Assembly: GCF_000344805.1 (NCBI RefSeq)
Contig: NC_020453.1
Coordinates: 3,195,001 to 3,259,000 of the forward strand
Length of the DNA: 64,000 bases
Direction of reading: 5' to 3'
Origin: Bradyrhizobium oligotrophicum S58
GTDB lineage: Bacteria; Pseudomonadota; Alphaproteobacteria; Rhizobiales; Xanthobacteraceae
This document shows positions 26,776 through 34,524 of this stretch, piece after piece. The translations under genes were made by a program, and so were the position numbers. The notes under the pieces were generated by a model. The model made no database searches and was not told the origin of the DNA. It saw only the letters and a program-made list of their open reading frames with translations. The first letter of the stretch is position 1; each line of letters begins with the position of its first letter.

Positions 26776-27726
26776 TCACCTTGCGTCGGCGACGGGATGG
26801 CTGGCGCTCCACAGTTGAGCCCGCTCCGCATTGATCCGCGCCGTGGCGGCGCGTTTGCCGAGCCGCAGGCAGGTTTTCTGGTAGGTGCGGAGGAAGCGCC
26901 TGAACTCGAGATCGTCATAGCGCGGCAGGCCCTTCAGCCAGCTGCGGAAGTAGCCCCACAGCATCGCCGCGCTGCCGATCAGCGCGGGATAGGCGGGCAG
27001 GTGATAGACCGCCACCGCGAGATGATAGAGCGGCGACGTCCCCATGAAGTACTGGCCGAAGCCTTTGCGCAGACGTCCGGTCCAGATCCCGTTGTGGCTC
27101 GCACCCTGCGGCCGCAGATGGACGAAGCGCAGCGCTTCGGTATCGATGCTCTCGGCGATCCAGCCGAGCATGCGGCAGCGGTGGCAGTCGATGCCGTCCC
27201 ACATCACCTGGCGCACGAAGCCACCGATCTCCTGGAAGCACGAAACACGGTAGAACTTGGTCATGCCGACCGACATCTCGTCGCCGCAGACCTCGGGCTC
27301 CAAGGCACCGGTCTGGGGATGGACGAACCACGGCTTGCCCGAGGTCGTCCCGACCCTTGGATCGGCCTCCATCCGTTCCATCAGTAGTTCGAAGTAGCGC
27401 GGGGGCAGGTCGAGGTCCATGTCGAGCTTGCAGAGATAGTCGAAATCCTCGAGCCGCACGGTGTCCATGCCGGCATAGAAGGCTTCGATCACACCAGGGC
27501 CGACCTTGCGCCCGCCGCGATCGGCGCGGCGCACGACGCGCAGATAGGGCAGCCGCTGGGCGTAGTCCTCGAGAATGGCCGGGGTCTCGTCGGTCGATCC
27601 GTCATCGACGACGATCCACAGCGCGGGCGGCACCGATTGCGCCGCCACGCTGTCGAGCGTCCGGCGGAGATATTGTGCCTCGTCCCGGCACGGCGAGATC
27701 AGCAGGTAGCGGCGCGATGGCGTCAC
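26776..27726 (-). CDS. family 2 glycosyltransferase
   Basis: A 316-residue GT-A enzyme from GTG at 27726. SPCRDEAQYLRRTLDSVAAQ and WIVVDDGSTDET at residues 10-50 are the GT2 N-terminal signature; the metal-binding DxD-like part is LCKLDMDLDLPP near residue 98. There is a short hydrophobic stretch near residues 250-265 that may tether it to the membrane. It should add a sugar to the lipid-linked repeat. It is separated from the acyltransferase gene by about 80 bases and could be the first gene of that leftward operon. Confidence 0.88.
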   Translation of the reverse strand: MTPSRRYLLISPCRDEAQYLRRTLDSVAAQSVPPALWIVVDDGSTDETPAILEDYAQRLPYLRVVRRADRGGRKVGPGVIEAFYAGMDTVRLEDFDYLCKLDMDLDLPPRYFELLMERMEADPRVGTTSGKPWFVHPQTGALEPEVCGDEMSVGMTKFYRVSCFQEIGGFVRQVMWDGIDCHRCRMLGWIAESIDTEALRFVHLRPQGASHNGIWTGRLRKGFGQYFMGTSPLYHLAVAVYHLPAYPALIGSAAMLWGYFRSWLKGLPRYDDLEFRRFLRTYQKTCLRLGKRAATARINAERAQLWSASHPVADAR

Positions 27727-27805
27727 GTATGAAATCCCTTTATGGAAGCACGGAACACCGGCGCATCCTTTTGGAACAGGTGGGCATGCCGGCGCCGTTG
27801 AATAA

Positions 27806-27823
27806 ATTAAATCGTGATTTAAT
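27806..27823. promoter_or_regulatory. inverted repeat of the AT-rich motif between divergent genes
   Basis: ATTAAAT and ATTTAAT form a perfect inverted repeat with seven-base arms and a four-base CGTG spacer. It sits in the 214-base divergent region between the GT2 and beta-helix genes, where no gene is seen. The clear symmetry makes this the best candidate for the core of the repeated motif. Confidence 0.55.
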
Positions 27824-27940
27824 ATTATGTTGCGGCCCGTGTCAAAATCATGGTGTTTTTAAATCTGCTGCCCAGCCGCACCGCGTCCCGTCCCGTCAAT
27901 CGGGCCCGGTCCGCTCAACGAGACCAGCTTTACGGAGAGC

Positions 27941-29998
27941 ATGCGCGTCGTGATCCCCAGCAAAACGCAAACGCCGCTTCTACCATGCCGTTCGGACTGG
28001 CTTCGAGCGACCGGCAAGCGGGGCCGCATCTGTCTTGCGGCGACGCTCGCCATGCTGATCGTTCATGGCCTCTCGGAGCCGCGCGCCGCGGCCGGCGAGA
28101 CAGCCGTGCCGACCGGGGCGCCGGCATTGGCTGGCAGCCTGCTACCGGCAGAGCGAATGGTCGCGTGGAATCCCGGCCTGATGTCGGTGGGCGGGATTCC
28201 GAACCGCACCACCATCTATCGGACGCTGTCTCCGACCGGGAAGGACGACACCAGCGCGATCCAGGCCGCGCTGAGCAGTGCACCCGTTGGCCAGGTCGTG
28301 ATGCTCGGGTCCGGCACCTTCATCGTCAATGAGCCGCTCTTGATCAATCGCCCGGTCACGCTGCGCGGCGCGGGCGCGGGCACGACGAGGCTGCTGAAGT
28401 CCAATGGCGCGCGTGCCAGAACGCCGGCAGTCATCGCCGGCACCAGCGGCATCCTGACGCCGGTCGATCCGAGCTCATACCGCTACGATCCCAAGCCGGT
28501 CATCATCGTCGGGCCCTCACGCTGGAACAATGGGCCTGACAGCAGCGCCTCGCAGAACCTGCTGGTGGACGGCGCTCAGGGGGCGACCACCATCAGACTG
28601 ACCAATACAGCTGGCCTCAGGGCCGGCGACGTCGTGCTGTTGGACGAAGCCTCGGGCGCATCGTGGCAGGCGACGCCAGCGGGCTTCCCGGGGGCCGCGA
28701 AGGTCTGGCAAGGCGACCGCGTCGCCTGGAACATGCATGATCCCGTCCAGCCCGGCGACGACAATGGCGGTGCGAATGCCGAGGGCCCCTATGATCAGAC
28801 ACCCGGCGTGCTGCCGAAATCGATGACGTGGTTCGCGCGGCCCGACCGCGCCACCGCCGAGATCAAGGAGATCGCATCAGTTTCCGGCAGCGCCGTGACG
28901 TTCACCTCGCCGCTGACGATCAGCTATCGCATCAGTCACCAGGCGCAGCTTACGCCCTACAGCACCGATCCAAACAGCGGCGGCCACGCTGCGAACAATC
29001 TCGACATCCACATCGCCCATGCCGGCGTTGAAAACCTGAGCATCCTGGGTGGCGCGGATGGTGCGTTGAGGTTCGAGGCTGCGGCCTATTCCTGGGCCAA
29101 ATCCATCGAAGTGACGCAGTGGCTCGGCGAGGGCGTGGCGATCGACAATTCGTTCCGGGTCGAGCTCCGCGACTCCCATATTCACGCGGGGTCATGGCCT
29201 CAGCCCGGCGGCGCCGGATACGCGATCAGCCTTGCCTGGGGCTCGTCGGAGGTGCTGATCGAAAACAACATCCTGGTCGACGTCTGCAAGAACATGGTGT
29301 TCCGTTCATCCGGCGCGGGCAGTGTCGTCGGCTACAACTATGTCGACGACTCGTTCGATTTCGACAATCCGGGCTGGGTCGAAGTCGGCATCAATGCCTC
29401 GCACATGGCCGGCTCCCACCACGTCCTGTTCGAAGGCAATCTGTCGCACAATGCCGACAGCGACTACACGCATGGCAACGCCATCTATCTGACCTTCTTC
29501 CGCAATCATTTGACGGGCCAGCGCCAGCGCCTCGACGACCGTTCAGGCATCCGCACGGCCGGTCTTGCGTATGGGTCGTGGTGGGACTCCTTCGTCGGCA
29601 ACGTGCTCGGCCGCCCCGGGCGTATGCGTGGCTGGACCTACGATGATCCTTCGATGCGGAGCAATACGGCGCTCTGGGGGAGGGGCGGCGTCGGGAGTGT
29701 CTGGATGCTGGGTTACGATCCGGAGCGCTGGACGATGGCGCCCGATCCGAAGACATTGGCAACGGTGATCCGCGGCGGTAATTTCGACTATCTCACCAGC
29801 AAAACGGTCTGGGCCGACGGCCTGCCGGCACAGCCGCTGCCGCCGTCGCTTTATTTGAACGCCAAGCCCGGCTTCTTCGGCAACCTTCCCTGGCCTTGGG
29901 TGGATCCCACCGGTGACGCCAAGCTCCAAACGCTGCCCGCCAAGGCGAGGCTCGATGCGGGCACACCGTTCGCCGTCGCGCCTGGAGCAACCCAATAG
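27941..29998 (+). CDS. secreted right-handed beta-helix protein (pectate-lyase-like)
   Basis: A 685-residue predicted secreted protein. Residues 1-52 hold a long basic n-region, a hydrophobic core (ICLAATLAMLIVHGL) and a cleavage-like AAAGE. TGKDDTSAIQAALSSAP near residue 100 is the start motif of Pectate_lyase_3 and related beta-helix domains. Repeated short strands with Asn/Asp/Gly turns follow (ENLSILGG, IENNILVDV, FEGNLSHNAD, FVGNVLGRP). Such proteins in exopolysaccharide loci usually act as lyases, epimerases or hydrolases on the polymer, or bind it. No catalytic residues can be assigned with certainty. Confidence 0.82.
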   Translation: MRVVIPSKTQTPLLPCRSDWLRATGKRGRICLAATLAMLIVHGLSEPRAAAGETAVPTGAPALAGSLLPAERMVAWNPGLMSVGGIPNRTTIYRTLSPTGKDDTSAIQAALSSAPVGQVVMLGSGTFIVNEPLLINRPVTLRGAGAGTTRLLKSNGARARTPAVIAGTSGILTPVDPSSYRYDPKPVIIVGPSRWNNGPDSSASQNLLVDGAQGATTIRLTNTAGLRAGDVVLLDEASGASWQATPAGFPGAAKVWQGDRVAWNMHDPVQPGDDNGGANAEGPYDQTPGVLPKSMTWFARPDRATAEIKEIASVSGSAVTFTSPLTISYRISHQAQLTPYSTDPNSGGHAANNLDIHIAHAGVENLSILGGADGALRFEAAAYSWAKSIEVTQWLGEGVAIDNSFRVELRDSHIHAGSWPQPGGAGYAISLAWGSSEVLIENNILVDVCKNMVFRSSGAGSVVGYNYVDDSFDFDNPGWVEVGINASHMAGSHHVLFEGNLSHNADSDYTHGNAIYLTFFRNHLTGQRQRLDDRSGIRTAGLAYGSWWDSFVGNVLGRPGRMRGWTYDDPSMRSNTALWGRGGVGSVWMLGYDPERWTMAPDPKTLATVIRGGNFDYLTSKTVWADGLPAQPLPPSLYLNAKPGFFGNLPWPWVDPTGDAKLQTLPAKARLDAGTPFAVAPGATQ

Positions 29999-30039
29999 GG
30001 CTGCTGTGAGCGAGGTCCTGACGTTCCGGCACGAGATCG

Positions 30040-31428
30040 TCAGAAACGGACGCCGAGCCGCGGCCTCCACGCCAATCGTGGGCGACCGGAACGAACCGGC
30101 ATTCTAGGCACCGGCTGATGAGCGGGCACGGCTCGCTGCGACCGGCGCCAGTACCGCGCGGCCTCGACCGTCACCAGGACGAACACGACCCAGGAGACGT
30201 CGAAAGCGCGCAGCCACAAGGTTTCGAGGAAATTGTAGACCATGACGAACAGGGCGACGGACAACAGAATCCAGGCTCGCTTGGCGTCGTAGTTCATCAC
30301 GCGCCCGATGACGTGAACGGTCGTCACGAGAAAGACGAGGAGCAGGCCGAGACCGACGTAGCCAAGTTCCAGAATCGCGTCGTAGTAGCCGTTGTGGGAG
30401 TTCGGCATCGCCTTCACCCAGCCGGGGGCTTCGGTGACGCTCGGAGCGTCCGCTCCGACCAGCCAGAAGCTCTGATAGCCCCATCCGAGAAGCGGCCTCT
30501 GCGCGATCTCCATCTCCGAGAACGCCCATATCGTCGTGCGGCCCGTGAAGCTGGAATCCCCGGTCAACAGATAGGCAATGCGGCCGGTGTTGAAGCCTGC
30601 GAGCTCGCCGAACACGACATAGCCCAGCACGATGGCCGCGAGGATCAGGACCGGAGCGAGCCGCAATGTCCTCGCGATCGCGAGCGTCAGGATCGCCAGG
30701 ACGGGGGCGACGAGTGCGAGACCCAGCGCCGTCTTGGAGCTGGAGAGGAAGATCAGGACGACGGCTGCCACCGCCACGATGAGCCCGAGCGCACGACGGT
30801 AGCCGGGATACAGCATTTCGTGCACCGACAGCAGAAAGGCGATGGCGGCGAACTCGCCGAGCAGGTTCTTTCCCGAGAAATAGCCCTGATAGCCGATGTC
30901 CACCAATGCGGTGCCATATTGCGCGTAGGTCGCATAGCCGCCGGGGATCAGCAGGACGTTCAGGATCACGCCGGCCGCGAAGCAGAGGAACACGCCGCGC
31001 ATGATGTTCGCCGTCGGGCTCGCCAGCAACGCGGGCAGCACTACGGCGGTGAGGACCATCGCTTCCTGGACGAAACGGACGAAGGCGAATTCGGGTTTCA
31101 ACGCCCATACCACGCTGGCGCCGGCGAAACCGAAATACACGCAAAGGCCGACGATGTTCGGCGGCATGGAGAGCCTGCCGCCGCGACCTAGGCGTTGCGC
31201 CGCAACGACGATGGCGAGGACCGCCAATACCGGCCAGAAGATCCGGTTCTCGACGCGGCTCTCGAGCAGGCCTTGAAGCCCGGCGGACGGCGGGAAGGCG
31301 AAATAGATCAGCGGCTGAATGAGCGACGAATAGGCGAACGCCACGACCGGGATCAGCGCGCAGACGTCGAAGGTCCCCACGGCCCGCGGCCCGGCGGCCG
31401 TGAATGTCGTCGCTGGAATTCTGGGCAT
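30040..31428 (-). CDS. Wzy-like polysaccharide polymerase (O-antigen ligase family)
   Basis: A 462-residue integral membrane protein with about 11-12 hydrophobic segments. The Wzy_C/O-antigen ligase domain is recognisable by the large periplasmic loop GDSSFTGRTTIWAFSEMEIA, GWGYQSFW and MPNSHNGYYDAILELGYVGL. The RTxIW and SHN-x-Y motifs are typical of polymerases such as ExoQ. It polymerises repeat units in the periplasm after flipping. The gene is convergent with the beta-helix gene, only about 40 bases away. Confidence 0.9.
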   Translation of the reverse strand: MPRIPATTFTAAGPRAVGTFDVCALIPVVAFAYSSLIQPLIYFAFPPSAGLQGLLESRVENRIFWPVLAVLAIVVAAQRLGRGGRLSMPPNIVGLCVYFGFAGASVVWALKPEFAFVRFVQEAMVLTAVVLPALLASPTANIMRGVFLCFAAGVILNVLLIPGGYATYAQYGTALVDIGYQGYFSGKNLLGEFAAIAFLLSVHEMLYPGYRRALGLIVAVAAVVLIFLSSSKTALGLALVAPVLAILTLAIARTLRLAPVLILAAIVLGYVVFGELAGFNTGRIAYLLTGDSSFTGRTTIWAFSEMEIAQRPLLGWGYQSFWLVGADAPSVTEAPGWVKAMPNSHNGYYDAILELGYVGLGLLLVFLVTTVHVIGRVMNYDAKRAWILLSVALFVMVYNFLETLWLRAFDVSWVVFVLVTVEAARYWRRSQRAVPAHQPVPRMPVRSGRPRLAWRPRLGVRF

Positions 31429-31512
31429 TCGCGCTCTACTTCTGAAAATCCGATTCCAACGTCTGGCGAGCCGGTCCGGAGCGCCGCGGTAAGGATGATA
31501 TCCGGGCCGAAG

Positions 31513-31622
31513 ATTAAATCAAAGCTTTGGGGCGCGCCAGACTTTGCTGCACGGCTGCCGAAAATATGTCTGTCATTCACAAATAAACCGTATTAAATAA
31601 ATCAAATGATTTAAAATTAAAT
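31513..31622. promoter_or_regulatory. cluster of three AT-rich motifs in a divergent promoter
   Basis: ATTAAAT occurs at 31513-31519, 31592-31598 and 31616-31622 in the 286-base gap between the divergent Wzy-like and WecG-like genes, with a further TGATTTAAA near 31608. The stretch is very AT-rich in a high-GC genome. Likely a binding region for a nucleoid-type regulator. Confidence 0.5.
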
Positions 31623-31714
31623 GATGATTTTCGCCGGGTCAGCCGGGCGCGGCCGGGATCTCCGCAAACCCCGGCCTCCTCGTGCGGACAGGGCAGATTG
31701 AGGGAGAGCGGTCG

Positions 31715-32920
31715 ATGCTGACCACGCAGGAATTGCAGGAGGCCGGACGCTCCTATTATCGCGTGGACCGTTTCGGGACGGATCGCGACCGGCCCGACGT
31801 CGATACCGCAACGACGGACACCGCCGCCGTCGATGACCTCGACCGCGACGTCTACTGCGTCCTTGGAATACCGATCGATGCCATCGGCATGCGCGGCGTC
31901 CTGCGCCGCATCCGCGACGCCGCGCGGCGCAAGACACGTCTTCTGATCTCGACTCCCAATCTCAATTTCCTGGTCGCCAGTCAGTCGGACAGGAGCTTCA
32001 GGGACTCGCTGATCCTGAGCGACCTCTGTACCGTCGACGGCATGCCGGTGGTCTGGATCGCGCGGCTGATCGGAATTCCGATCAAGAGCCGCACCGCCGG
32101 CGCCGATATCTTCGATGCCCTGAAGGCGGACATCGGTTCTGCGAGCACCCTGAAGCTGTTTCTGTTCGGGGGACCGGAAGGTGGCGCCGAACGTGCCGCC
32201 CACAGGCTGAACAGCCAGCCGGGGGGATTGCACTGCGTCGGCTGGTCCAATCCGGGCTACTGCTCGGCCGAGGAGATGAGCCGGGACCACATCATCGAAG
32301 AGATCAACGCCAGCGGCGCGGACTTTCTGGTCGCCTCCTTGAGCAGCCAGAAGGGGCAGTCGTGGCTGCAGCGCAATCATCAGCGGCTCGAGATTCCGGT
32401 TCGCGCCCATCTGGGCGCTGCGCTCAATTTCCAGGCCGGCACGGTCAAGCGCGCGCCGCCGATCCTGCGCAGGCTGGGGCTGGAGTGGCTGTGGCGCATC
32501 AAGGAGGAGCCCTATCTCTGGCGCCGCTACTGGAACGACGGGACGGCGATGCTGCGGCTGCTGTTCACCCACGTGCTGCCATTCGTGTTCTGGACCTGGT
32601 GGATGCGGCGCACGCATGAGCGGGGGGAGGCCCTCACCATCACCCAGGACTATGGCTCGCGCACGGTCACGCTCAGTCTTTCAGGGCCGGCCGATGCACG
32701 GCACGTCGACAGGGCCATTCCGGTGTTCCGCGCCGCGACGGCTTCCCGCAAGCGCGTCACGCTCGATTTCTCCAATGTCTGCGCCATCGATGCGCGTTTT
32801 CTCGGATTGCTGCTGATGCTGAGGAAGCAATTGGAGGCCCAGGGCTGCGCCGGGACGTTCGTGGGCGTCTCGCCCCTGATGGCGCGAATATTCCGCATGG
32901 GCGGCCTGGATCTTCCATGA
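31715..32920 (+). CDS. WecG/TagA/CpsF-family glycosyltransferase fused to a C-terminal STAS domain
   Basis: A 401-residue fusion. ATG at 31715 is chosen because GAGGGAGAG is just upstream; a longer GTG frame starts at 31682. Residues about 40-280 are the GT26 domain: LISTPNLNFLVAS, DLCTVDGMPVVW, RTAGADIFDAL, FLFGGPEGGAE, GADFLVASLSSQKGQ, VRAHLGAALNF and LEWLWRIKEEP with the membrane-facing tail. A transmembrane-like stretch (FTHVLPFVFWTWW) follows. Residues about 308-401 resemble a STAS domain (RVTLDFSNVCAIDARFLGLLLML), where the usual phosphorylated Ser is replaced by Ala/Arg. The STAS part may regulate or localise the enzyme. Confidence 0.85.
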   Translation: MLTTQELQEAGRSYYRVDRFGTDRDRPDVDTATTDTAAVDDLDRDVYCVLGIPIDAIGMRGVLRRIRDAARRKTRLLISTPNLNFLVASQSDRSFRDSLILSDLCTVDGMPVVWIARLIGIPIKSRTAGADIFDALKADIGSASTLKLFLFGGPEGGAERAAHRLNSQPGGLHCVGWSNPGYCSAEEMSRDHIIEEINASGADFLVASLSSQKGQSWLQRNHQRLEIPVRAHLGAALNFQAGTVKRAPPILRRLGLEWLWRIKEEPYLWRRYWNDGTAMLRLLFTHVLPFVFWTWWMRRTHERGEALTITQDYGSRTVTLSLSGPADARHVDRAIPVFRAATASRKRVTLDFSNVCAIDARFLGLLLMLRKQLEAQGCAGTFVGVSPLMARIFRMGGLDLP

Positions 32921-33056
32921 GCGCAGCGCGCGAATATCGTCCCTCTCGCCGCTGGTCCGATGATCCACGACATCCGGCTTCGGCGCGACGGGCTACCCTG
33001 CGCTCGATCGCTGCGGACCATCCTTCACGTGAGGAGTCGTCGCTGGAGGTCGAGCG

Positions 33057-34088
33057 TTGAGCGCGGTAGCCCAGACTCGGCGCGAGGTCCTGATCGACTT
33101 CTATCGAAGCTGCTCGATGCTGTTCGTGTTCTACCATCACACCGCGAACGTGTTTCCCGATTCCGTCGACCTGTTCACCAAATTCAATCCCTTCGCCGAG
33201 CTGTTCATCGTCATTTCGGGCTTCATGGTCGGCTACGTCTATCTGCACAAGGAGCAGCATGGAGAGCTCGTCGTCCGCGGGCTGAAAGTGCTCGCCGCCT
33301 ATTTCGTCATCTCGGTGCCGGTCGCCATCGGCATGGCCGTCCTCGGCAAGAAGCGCGAGCCGGTCGGGGAGGCGATCTTCGACGTGCTGACGTTCCAATC
33401 CGAACCGACGGCCATCACGATCCTGAAATTCTACGGGTTGATGTTCCTGCTGCTGCCGCTGATCCTGCCGCTGTTCAAGCGGCACAGGGGGCTGATGCTC
33501 GCGCTCTCGGCAGCGATCTTCGTGCTCTGCACCTGGTTCGCCAACACCAGGGATCCTGCACTGGAGAATCCCGCCGCGATCCTGCTGCTGTTCTCGCTGC
33601 AGGCGCAGCTCTTTCTCATGCTGGGCACCTGGCTCGGCGACCTCCACCGCCGCAACCGCCTGATCGGCCCCCGGTTCTACGCGATCATGTTGGCGCTGTT
33701 CGTGTTTGGGCTGGTGCTGGACGGTTGCCTGGGATTTCCGAGCAATGGGGAGAAATATCCCTACCGGTTCGACAAGCTGGTCAACCTGCTTTGGACCTTG
33801 CCGCTGCTGCTGGCGCTGCTGTGGGCGTTGTTCGCGGCCACCCGGCAATGGGCGGCGGTCGCGCTGGTCCTCAATGTCGGCCAGAACTCGCTGATCGCGT
33901 TCCTGGGCTCGGAGGTCGTGCGCCAATCGGTGAAGCTGGCGCTCCTGCTCGGCGGCGTTCATCCCCAGGTCTATGGCCAGACCATGATGGGCCTGTTCGA
34001 CGTCGTCCTGGTCACCGCGGTGCTCTGGCTCTACCGAGCGCATGGGCTGCAGCGGCATCCCGTGCTGCACCCGCTGGGCGGCCGATAG
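33057..34088 (+). CDS. OpgC-like membrane acyltransferase
   Basis: A 343-residue membrane protein with about ten hydrophobic segments, read from TTG at 33057 with GGAGGT five bases upstream. RREVLIDFYRSCSMLFVFYHH at the N-terminus and the following ELFIVISGFMVGYVY match the OpgC branch of acyltransferase-like proteins, which succinylate periplasmic glucans. In this locus it probably acylates the exopolysaccharide or its lipid-linked unit. It is the second predicted acyltransferase of the locus. It follows the WecG-STAS gene by 136 bases. Confidence 0.82.
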   Translation: MSAVAQTRREVLIDFYRSCSMLFVFYHHTANVFPDSVDLFTKFNPFAELFIVISGFMVGYVYLHKEQHGELVVRGLKVLAAYFVISVPVAIGMAVLGKKREPVGEAIFDVLTFQSEPTAITILKFYGLMFLLLPLILPLFKRHRGLMLALSAAIFVLCTWFANTRDPALENPAAILLLFSLQAQLFLMLGTWLGDLHRRNRLIGPRFYAIMLALFVFGLVLDGCLGFPSNGEKYPYRFDKLVNLLWTLPLLLALLWALFAATRQWAAVALVLNVGQNSLIAFLGSEVVRQSVKLALLLGGVHPQVYGQTMMGLFDVVLVTAVLWLYRAHGLQRHPVLHPLGGR

Positions 34089-34210
34089 CGGTATTTTCCG
34101 CACCGCAGTGTTGCCCCGATGCGCTTGCTCAAATCCCCCCGAGCCGCTTAGCTCATCCCTAACCATTCGCCGCTAGCCTCTCGCCACGGCCCGAGGAGGC
34201 ATGAAAACTG

Positions 34211-34471
34211 ATGTGGGTGATCGCACTTCATTTTGGAGCCGGGGCTGTGGCCGGGGCGATCTTCAATGTTCGCACGCTGCTCGTGCTCGTCGCCGTGGTT
34301 TTCGTGGAATGCATCGCGGTGTCGGTCGCGAGCGGCCTGTCTGCTGCGCTCGTATCGGTCGGCGGCCTGGTCGCAGTCCAGCTGGGCTATCTCGCCGGCA
34401 TCTATCTTCGCAGCGTTCTGGAGCGCGTCGGGATCGCGCATCCGTCCATCCGGCCAGAACATCAGCGCTGA
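34211..34471 (+). CDS. small membrane protein, ExoX-like in layout
   Basis: An 86-residue hydrophobic protein from ATG at 34211. GAGGAGG lies upstream at about 34193-34199, at slightly long spacing. Two or three membrane segments fill residues 1-67, ending VAVQLGYLAGIYLRSVLER. The size and the V-Q-L-G-Y-L-A-G pattern recall the small inner-membrane exopolysaccharide production repressors of rhizobia (ExoX/Psi-like), but the likeness is weak and from memory. It lies convergent to the Wzc-like gene. Alternative: an unrelated small membrane protein. Confidence 0.5.
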   Translation: MWVIALHFGAGAVAGAIFNVRTLLVLVAVVFVECIAVSVASGLSAALVSVGGLVAVQLGYLAGIYLRSVLERVGIAHPSIRPEHQR

Positions 34472-34482
34472 GCTAAGCCCGG

Positions 34483-34524
34483 GATGATCGACGGCGCGCA
34501 CCCACCGGCGCGCGCCGGATCATC
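34483..34524. terminator. bidirectional hairpin between convergent genes
   Basis: GATGATC (34483-34489) pairs with GATCATC (34518-34524), and inside it GGCGCGC pairs with GCGCGCC, giving a long stem in the 50-base gap between the small membrane-protein gene and the stop of the Wzc-like gene. No long T-run follows, so it may be an imperfect intrinsic terminator or an RNA-end stabiliser for both transcripts. Confidence 0.55.
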
